NCBI GenBank assembly: GCA_963691705.1
Contig: OY829541.1
Coordinates: 11,712,564 to 11,776,563, forward strand
DNA from: Viola odorata
Lineage: Eukaryota; Streptophyta; Magnoliopsida; Malpighiales; Violaceae
DNA length: 64,000 nt
Direction of reading: 5' to 3'
The stretch's first letter is position 1. Every line of letters begins with the position of its first letter. Made by a program: the position numbers and the translations under genes. Positions 57,085 through 64,000 of this stretch are shown piece by piece. Below the pieces are notes generated by a model. It was not told the origin of the DNA. It was given only the letters and a program-made list of their open reading frames with translations, and made no database searches.

Positions 57085-57860
57085 AATGATGGTCTTCTCT
57101 GATAGCAAGGCGATTTCCGAAGATGGTCTCTGATAGTGAGGTCGTTGATGGTCTTTTCTGATAGCGAGGACGATCTATGATAGTGAGGTCGTTCATGTCT
57201 TCTCTAATAGCGAGGGGATCTCTGATAGCTAGGTGATCTTCTCTAATAGTGAGGTCGGTTGTCTCTGATAGTGAGGACGATGTGGATCTCTGATATTGAG
57301 GTCTTCTTTGATAGCGAGGTAGTCTTCTTTGATAGCGAGATGGTCTTCTCTGATAGCGAGGATTCTCTTCTCTAATAGCGAGGAAAGTCTTCTCAGATAA
57401 CGAGGATTGTCTTCTCAGATAACGAGGAATGGTCTTCTTTGATAACGAGGAGGATGATCTCTGCTAGTGAGGTCGGTCTTCTCTGATAAAGAGGATTGTC
57501 TTCTCTGATAACGAGGAAGGTCTTCTCTGATAGCGAGGATGGTATTCTCTAATAACGAGGAATTCTTTTCTGATAGCGAGGAGGATGATCTCTGATAGTG
57601 AGGTCGGTCTTCTCTGATAGCGAGGAATAGTCTTCTCTGATAACGAGGAGGATGATCTCTGATAGTGAGGTGATCTTCTCTGATAGCGAGGAGGAATATC
57701 TCTGATAGTGAGGTGATCTTCTCTGATAGCGAGAAGGATGATCTCTGATAGTGAGGTGATCTTCTGCGATAGCGAGGAGGAAGATCTCTGATAGTGAGGT
57801 GATCTTCTCCGATAACGAGGTCGAATGTTGATTTCTGAAGACGATCTCTGATAGAGAGGT
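57085..57860 (+). repeat. Tandem array 3, CTCTGATAGCGAGG family
   Basis: More than 25 occurrences of CTCTGATA(G/A)(C/T)GAGG are arranged in alternating TTCTCTGATAGCGAGG and GATCTCTGATAGTGAGG units of about 20-30 bp, which combine into higher-order units of about 44-66 bp. Long reading frames on the minus strand here are artefacts of the repeat. Confidence 0.95.
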
Positions 57861-57869
57861 CGTTGATGG

Positions 57870-58560
57870 TGAAAAATCCACTCGGACGTTGCTGCCCGCC
57901 GAGATATTGGTGCTGAGGAATCCATTCAGATGTTGCTACTTTCTGGGATATTAATGCGAAAATTGAAATGAAAACTCCACTCCGACGCTGCTGCCCAATG
58001 GGAGGTTGATGCTGAAAATTGAAATGAAAACTCCACTCGGACGTTGTTGCCCATTGGGAGATTGATGCTGAAAATTAGAATGAAAATTCCACTCGGACGC
58101 TGCTGTCCACTGGGAGGTTGATGCTATGCTGAAAATGAAAACTCCACTCGAACGCTGCTACCCACTGGGAGATTGATGCTGAAAATTGGAATGAAAACTC
58201 CACTTGGACGCTGCTGCCCACTGAGATATTGATGCTGAAAATTGAAAATGAAAACTCCACTCGGACCCTGCTGCCCACTTGGAAGTTGATGCTGAAAATT
58301 AAAAATTCACTCGGACGCTGCTACCCACTGGGACGTTGATGCTGAAAATTGAAAATCCACTCGGACGCTGCTGCCTACTGAGATGCTGATGTTGAAAATT
58401 GAAAATCCACTCGGACGCTACTGCCTACTGGGATGTTGATGCTGAAAATTGAAAATCCACTCGAACTCTGCTGCCCACTAGGATGTCAATGTTGAGGAAT
58501 CCTTTTGGACACCGCTGCCCGTCAGATATTGCTATTGAAATCCGTCCGGACGTTGTTGCC
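57870..58560 (+). repeat. Tandem array 4, ~57-60-bp unit
   Basis: Around eleven units contain CCACTCGGACGCTGCTGCCC followed by ACTGGGAGGTTGATGCTGAA and AATTGAAAAT. The TTGATGCTGAAAA part resembles the GATGCAGAAAA part of arrays 1 and 2. Confidence 0.92.
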
Positions 58561-58589
58561 CGTCGGATGTTGATTGAAAGTAACGTACC

Positions 58590-58830
58590 TTCATTCGGAT
58601 ATTGATTGGATGATGGGGGAGCGCGATCCACCGCACGAAATTGATTGGGGAGTGGTAACGTACTCCATTTGGGTGTTTGTTAGATGGTGGGGGAGCGTGA
58701 TCTACCACACGAAATTGATTAGGGAGTGGTAACGTACTCTATTCGGGTGTTTGTTAGATGGTGGGGGAAATGTACTGCCACACAAAATTGATTATGGAGT
58801 AGTAACGTGCTCCATTCGGGTGGATCGGAT
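58590..58830 (+). repeat. Tandem array 5, ~74-bp unit
   Basis: Three units carry GATGGTGGGGGAGCGTGATC, ACGAAATTGATT and GTGGTAACGTACTC. Spacing is about 74 bases. Confidence 0.85.
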
Positions 58831-59099
58831 GGTTAGTGGAGATTTCACTGAAGCATATCTGTATCCTGCAAATAGGGAGGAAACAAACACGAAGCAGCAG
58901 TGGATGGAAAAAAAAAGAGCAAATGATAAATGGGAAAACAATGAGAACAAATCATATATGTTGTATATGAGAGTATTCCCACACTACCCTAAGGTTTGCC
59001 CCCATTATTTCATCGAAATAAAAACAACTTCCCTATCAAGAGAAGGTTCAACAAATTTAAGCATTTTTGGAGAACATGTCATCCAGTTTCTATCATATA
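58831..59099. other. Non-coding stretch after the arrays
   Basis: No repeat or gene is recognised. A reading frame of about 120 codons from 58751 begins inside array 5 and looks like chance. Confidence 0.4.
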
Positions 59100-60650
59100 A
59101 GCATGGTTGATACAAGCCTAGAAAAGCATTTGCATCTTGCCCAGGAGATAACGACCTCAAGGACAAGACTTTCCCACATCATGTAGACATAAGCAATCCT
59201 CACCGGATATTGGTGTTTGCGCTAACACTCAGAAACAAGGCTACGTGTTTACACTCATAAAAATGCAACGAACATAGCACAAAATTATATTTGCAATGTC
59301 AATCCAAGTGAATAAACTTCAAATGAAGATGCACATGTATGGGCCTTCTAATAATCGAGATGACTTCGCAAGAGAAGAAATGAAGTGGATAGATAGAAAG
59401 CGAAAGAAAGAAAGAATCTGTTAGAAAGAAAGTGCTTTTTAGTAGAAGAAGAAAGGATTTAATGAGCAATGCTCAATTAAAGTTGCCAACTGGAGGTAAA
59501 GTGCAGATGCTCCTTAGTCTTTGTTAGGGAATGCTCCTTCTTCAAGATCATTTGTTGACGAAGCACACCAGCCCTTAGGTCTTCGCGGGAGATGCCCCTT
59601 CTTGATCGTTCTTTGTTGGCGAAGCACCAATTTTTTTTTTGAATTTTTGCAAGTAATGATCTATTTTTTGTTTTGAGATCATTTGTCGGTGACGAAGCGC
59701 ACCAGTTTTTGAATCTTCGTTGGAAATGATCCTCTTTTTTTTTAGATCATTTTGTTGACTTTTGACCATTTTGCACTTGCTTCTGCGTTTTATTGATTGA
59801 ATTTATTTTATTAATTTTTTTTAAGCAAACAAAGTAAGTGCAGTTTTTTGTTTGTCTATCATCACTTCCGTCTTTGGCAGAGGCCTTCAAGTCTTGATTT
59901 TTTGCTTTTTTTGTTGGGCCTCCTTCCGGCATTGACCATCAGCAATCCTTGGATCCCTCTTACGCAAACTAAGTTCAATGTGCACCTTACCTTCGGTTAC
60001 CAACCTCAGTTGGGCACTGCTCAATATTTATGGAGTTCAAGTGGTGGCAAGAGATTTTACAAGCGGCTTAGAAAAGAAATGAATTGAATAGAAAGCAAAG
60101 GTAAATGTTTGAAGACAAAAGAAATAAATTGAATAAAGAGCAAAGGTAAGTGTTTGAATATAAAAGAATGAGAAGACCAACGAAACTTGGAAGCAAAGAG
60201 CAAAGTCCAATGTCATCTTACAGCTATCCCATGTCTGATGGTGCATGTACCCTGGATATTATGCAAATCTAACTAGCACTTAGTTTGGCATTTGCACTCA
60301 TGAAAGAAGTATGGCGTGAAGGCCCAAAATGCACACATGGGTGTATTTATGACTGCTTACGTCTAAACATGCTGCAGATATAAGAGCTAGTAGGCGAGAT
60401 CATGCATGTTATACAACTTCAAGTTATCCGTGATGCAATAACATGTTGAACATGCTCAATCTATGGAAGGTTTGAAAAAAATTGAGGGTAGTGTGGATTT
60501 TATTCAAAGAATTTTGTGCACAGTTTATAAAGTCAAAAATTCTTAACAATTTTACAGACAAAATGTGAGGGCATGACCGCTCACGAAAAATTTATGAATA
60601 ATTAAAACGAATTGTCCCCAATTCGGGAATGAATGATTGTACAAAAATTA
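59100..60650 (-). other. Inverted Athila-like 3' non-coding region (element I)
   Basis: The minus strand parallels element A 9071-10310 and element B 34205-35400: matching phrases include ACGTGTTTACACTC with CCTCACCGGATA (about 59200) and CCTGGATATTATGCAAATCTA (60250, compared with 35305). The block at 60620-60645 (AATTGTCCCCAATTCGGG) corresponds to the ATTGAGGACAAT block. No gene is seen. Confidence 0.65.
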
Positions 60651-62030
60651 AAGAGAGAGAGGTAAATGGACTTCTCTGGATGTGTGCAGCAAGGGGTAGC
60701 TAACGATCAGACAGGTTCACTGGTGGGGAATCGGCCCCATGATCCTAATTATTGTCCGTACTCAAATGGGATAATAGTATTGCCGCAAACATTTCTAACA
60801 GTTCCTATCATAGCCAATCACAATCTGATATCTCATTGAATGCACGATCTCATTGTAGATTCCGCTTTGGGAACAACTGAATCATTTCGGGACTTGGTCA
60901 GATTGCTAAGGAAAGATGGGTTCAGAATGAACCTTGAGACTAGTTATTTGCAAAATGTATTGATGTTTTGCAAAGAGGCTAGCTTAGCGTGGCAGATGAA
61001 GAATCAACTTGGCATCTTTCCTGATTTGTTCCTTGGCTACTCGTGGCGAGGAGACTTTTTCCCTGCCGAGGATGGCCAATAGTATGACCTGAACATCATC
61101 TTGAGGGATGGAGGAGAATCCTTGATCTGCTAGAGGCTCAAGGTGCCATTGGGGGATCTAGCTAGTTGTTTCTTTGCAGGGAGGCTCCAACGCTTCAGCT
61201 TTTGCAGCACGGGATTGCGGATAAAATAAGTGAATGCAATCCCATCAACATCGGTGCTTACTGGCTCACCAATTGGAAGATTGATCTTCGTCGTATGATT
61301 GTTGTGTCTGTACACAGAGAGATCTGTGATGATCAAATTCAAAACATGAAAGATTTGATCATGGTTGAATTTTGAATTTGTGACCAGGAGTTGTGTAGGG
61401 CGTGAACGCCGTTATAGAATAGGATCGCCTTATGTTGCTTGGGATCCCTGAAGAACGCACTTTTATCATTGCTATGTTCCTTCCCCAAGATGAGAAACTG
61501 TTTGCAAAGGGCACTTGGTGACAGTAATGTCTCGATGGTAAAATTTCCCGAGGGGGATTGTTCAAGAGTTTATAGGAGGAGTGTTCCTCTGCACCTGCCA
61601 CAACGATGATATAAAGGCAAGGGTAGGATGGACGTTGAGAACTCTTTGTCGTGAATTACCGTTCCCTATGCCTTTCCCCCGGTGAAAATGTGCTTGATCA
61701 TTGACTTTTTCTTTTGTCATCATTCACCTGCTTGCCCCTATTTTACAAGTCTCGTTGTACCAGCGATCACAGATGAAGCGGTTGGCCTTATTGTTTGAGC
61801 AAGAAAGGGATAAAACCCGGGTGGAAAATCAATCGTTGCCTCGTCCCTTTCCTTTTCAGCTTGTTCAACCTTTTCCATAGTGGCCCGAATCTGTTCTTTT
61901 AGTTCAGTTATCTTTGCTTTCAATGTCTCCTCCGTCTTACCATGCTATGCCATCTTGCGCGTTTGCAGTCTAGTTGTGTGAATCTTGCGAGGAATAGTTT
62001 GCTTTTTGGGAACAATGTTTTCCTGAAAAA
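60651..62030 (-). pseudogene. Inverted env-like ORF remnant of element I
   Basis: On the minus strand, 61925-61780 reads LKAKITELKEQIRATMEKVE, a coiled segment. 61620-61130 reads in pieces that recall the Athila env-like region (ENFTIETLLSPSALCKQF, ILFYNGVHALHNSWSQI, RRSIFQLVSKHRC). The interior is full of stops and frame changes. The assignment rests on position next to the 3' non-coding region and on weak text similarity. Confidence 0.45.
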
Positions 62031-62214
62031 TATAAACAAGTGAAATAATTACAAGTTTAAGTAGTGATTTAATTATGTATGCAAAATGTCATCCCGAGGT
62101 CTCCACGCTGCGAGAGAAAGAGAGGGGTAAGTACGATAAAAGCAATAATGCGGGAAGCATAAAAAAAATCACAAACATGGAGAATTAGTAAAATAATTGA
62201 AACAAAATGATAAA

Positions 62215-62720
62215 CAAGGAAAAATCACGAAAGAATTTGTATGTGAAAAATTGTGGATTTTTTTTTTGCATATATGGAAAAATTGCTGAAGAATTTACAC
62301 ACGTGGAAAAAGTTGTGCCCGTGGAGTAATTTGTGGAGAAATTGCACACGTGGAAAAATTGCGGAAAAATTTGACACGTGGAAAAATTGTGGACAAATTT
62401 TGGAAGCATGAAAGTTTGAGGAAAATTGTACATGTGAAAGATTGCGGAAAAATTTGTAGATACTGAGAAATTGTGAAGAAATTTACAAACATGGAGACAT
62501 TGCAGAAAAATTTGCAAATATGGAGAAATAACGAAAAATTTGCAAATGTGACAAATTTGCGGAAAAATTTACCAACGTGGAAAATTTGCGGAAAAAGATT
62601 TCCAATGTGGAAAAATTGAGAAATCAGTTGTAAAATATGGAAAATTTTGAGAAAACAAATTTGTGGAAAAAATTGAGAAATCAGTTGTAAATGGGAAAAT
62701 TTTAATAAATCAGTGGAAAA
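62215..62720 (-). repeat. Degenerate minisatellite, ~30-bp unit
   Basis: Units of the form GTGGAAAAATTGCGGAAAAA TTTG are repeated about fifteen times with heavy variation. The long minus-strand reading frames over this stretch (HNFSTCQIFPQFFHV-like) are a by-product of the repeat. Confidence 0.88.
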
Positions 62721-63285
62721 AGTAGAACAAAGTTGCAATATACGCATTTCAATATGATGCATAAGCATTTCAAAATGATTAATGGACGTTTATGATTTAA
62801 ATTTATGGTATCTATATTTCAATATCATTATTTACTTGAGTTAATTGTTAAGAGGTTTAACATTAATTAATCTTATTTTTTCATTTAAACTTAAATAAAA
62901 GACCTTCTTTTTTTTCTTTTTTTATTTTAAAATTAATTTGGATTGTTTGCTAGCTGATGTGCTTGTTATTCAGGCTCACTACATAATTTTGCAAAATATA
63001 ATTTAATCGGAAAAGTTATGGTTGATAAAACTATCATATACCATAGCCAAGAGTTGTGTTCGTCACCAAAACCATAAGGCATTTATTTTTGTAAAACTTT
63101 TTATGTCTAGTGCTCATCCCTAATATTCATTGTCTTGCATTATTTTTAATTTTGTGAGTAAGTTATAAACACGTATTAAAATTAAATAATAAACGGTGTA
63201 TAGTGTGTTTAACAACTAAACGACGTGTTTAGTAATTAAACGACGTTATTTAAAAAATATATATATAAAACCCATAAACCAAACC
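62721..63285. other. AT-rich DNA, no feature seen
   Basis: No coding or repeat structure was recognised apart from a short AACGACGT motif repeated at about 63220-63246. Confidence 0.4.
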
Positions 63286-63293
63286 ATTTTATG

Positions 63294-63314
63294 TGTATAT
63301 ATATATATATATGC
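63294..63314. repeat. (AT)n microsatellite
   Basis: About ten alternating TA dinucleotides follow GTGTA. Confidence 0.9.
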
Positions 63315-63431
63315 ATTAATTATCAAAATTTCAGTTTGCTTCAGTGGTTAAACCTTTCACTCCCTTTCAAAACAGAAGAGGTTGGATTTCCTTCCCCACC
63401 ATTTTCTTTGTTTTTTTCCTTCATTGGCTAG

Positions 63432-63496
63432 GCAGGCTGGGCTGGGCTGGGCTGGGGCTGGGCTGGGGCTGGGCTGCTTGGGCTGGGCCGGGCCAG
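63432..63496 (+). repeat. (GGGCT)n microsatellite
   Basis: GGGCTGGGCTGGGCTGGGGCT and variants are repeated about ten times. Runs of three or more G spaced by two bases could form G-quadruplexes on this strand. Confidence 0.92.
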
Positions 63497-63681
63497 TTTT
63501 CCTAATTGTTTAAAAAAAATTTTTAAAAAATTAAGAAAACCGGAAACCGAACCGAAAAATTTTAAAAAAATTTTGGGATTTTCCGGTTAGGGTCCGGTTC
63601 TGGCATACCAAAATTGGAATTTTCCGGTTCGGTCCAGTTCTAGCCCTAGAACTGGACCGAACCGGCCCGTTTACACCCCTA
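63497..63681. mobile_element. Right end of a hAT-like non-autonomous element
   Basis: The sequence ends CCCGTTTACACCCCTAG at 63681; its reverse complement CTAGGGGTGTAAACGGG is the typical terminus of plant hAT elements and matches the hAT end at 3906. A palindrome at 63624-63665 has perfect 20-bp arms (CCGGTTCGGTCCAGTTCTAG) around two bases. The left end was not identified; the GGGCT run may belong to it. Confidence 0.65.
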
Positions 63682-64000
63682 GCTAAAAGTACTCAAAGTT
63701 GACTCTTTAGTTGACTTATTTTTGGTGTTCTTGAGTTGTGTTGTGTCTCTCCACTAAATTAATTGCTTCTTTCTATCGACAATCTTATTCTTTAATGTCT
63801 TAAGAGTCTCTATAGTTATTGGTGCGAGTTGTAACTGAATATTTTTCAAGTTTCAAGTGTTTTGTTTAAGGTGTGTTCGTGGTTGTTCTTGCCGAGTTCA
63901 TCATCTTCAAGTATGTTCTTCTTTTGAGTCTTATTTTGATCCATTTTCTCTTAGTCTTCTATCCAATTTGGTGTTTATTAGTTGTATAATCTTCGTTTAG
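63682..64000. other. Window end, no feature assigned
   Basis: T-rich sequence resembling an LTR leader (many GTTCTT and TCTTC phrases), but no boundary or gene is visible. Confidence 0.3.

Noticed and set aside
57464..57925. Minus-strand reading frames of 110-153 codons rich in SLSEI and RYQRR
   Set aside because: They lie wholly inside tandem array 3, where the repeat lacks stop codons in some frames. The periodic text is a by-product of the DNA repeat and shows no protein domain.
58751..59110. Plus-strand frame of 119 codons
   Set aside because: It begins within tandem array 5, runs into AT-rich sequence and shows no domain; most likely chance.
62185..62768. Minus-strand frames of 110-157 codons rich in Phe and Cys (NFSTCQIFPQF-like)
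   Set aside because: They cover the degenerate 30-bp minisatellite and its flanks. The composition follows from repeated GGAAAAATTG, not from a gene.

Overview
The window is plant nuclear DNA, most likely from a eudicot. The reasons are long AT-rich non-coding stretches, Ty3/gypsy retroelements of the Athila, Tat and chromovirus lineages, a hAT DNA transposon, MITEs, TRIM elements, and one intact plant gene that carries the VIMAG box of the GLUTAMINE DUMPER family. I cannot name the species. No bacterial-type operon, rRNA, tRNA or CRISPR locus was seen. Almost every other coding stretch is a decayed transposable-element gene.

Layout, left to right. (1) 1-12009: the 3' part of an Athila-type element (integrase end, env-like ORF, long 3' non-coding region, 3' LTR). 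It is split at 3906-9062 by a 5157-bp hAT transposon with a perfect 8-bp target duplication and a transposase pseudogene. (2) 12010-19670: inverted Athila-like LTR pieces, a 1.76-kb foldback element, a hairpin, a segment duplicated again near 47 kb, and a MITE inside a MITE. (3) 19676-26264: an Athila-like 5' LTR with primer-binding site joined to a chromovirus-like 3' end and LTR, then an inverted Athila-like 3' LTR with its polypurine tract. (4) 26265-34197: a Tat-lineage element with LTR, gag, RT, two RNase H domains and integrase. It also has a 92-bp tandem array after pol and an antisense coiled-coil gene, an architecture known from Retand and Grande. (5) 34205-38697, minus strand: a non-autonomous Athila-like element with a single 406-codon gene and no pol. 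(6) 38698-40320: a chromovirus integrase end plus LTR. (7) 40330-45845: an Athila gag-pro-pol pseudogene that is itself a nest. A 107-bp tandem duplication, a 0.9-kb hAT-like insertion, and a solo LTR carrying a three-LTR TRIM all interrupt it. (8) 46354-49160: a second TRIM and a Stowaway-like MITE. (9) 49162-49524: the single host gene, GDU-like, with a TATA box about 105 bp upstream. (10) 49525-54889: gene-free AT-rich DNA. (11) 54890-58830: an LTR-like segment followed by five consecutive, different tandem arrays. (12) 59100-62030: another inverted Athila-like remnant. (13) 62215-64000: a 30-bp-scale minisatellite, a GGGCT microsatellite and the right end of a hAT-like element.

The only gene likely to serve the plant is the GDU homologue, a small single-pass membrane protein thought to influence amino-acid export. 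Everything else records insertion, nesting, recombination and decay. Many nonsense codons sit where Trp, Gln or Arg codons are expected and need only C:G to T:A transitions, as in heavily methylated DNA. I found no convincing new functional system. The features most worth following up are the pol-less element with its dispersed 16-bp motif, the Tat element with its array and antisense gene, and the five-array block.
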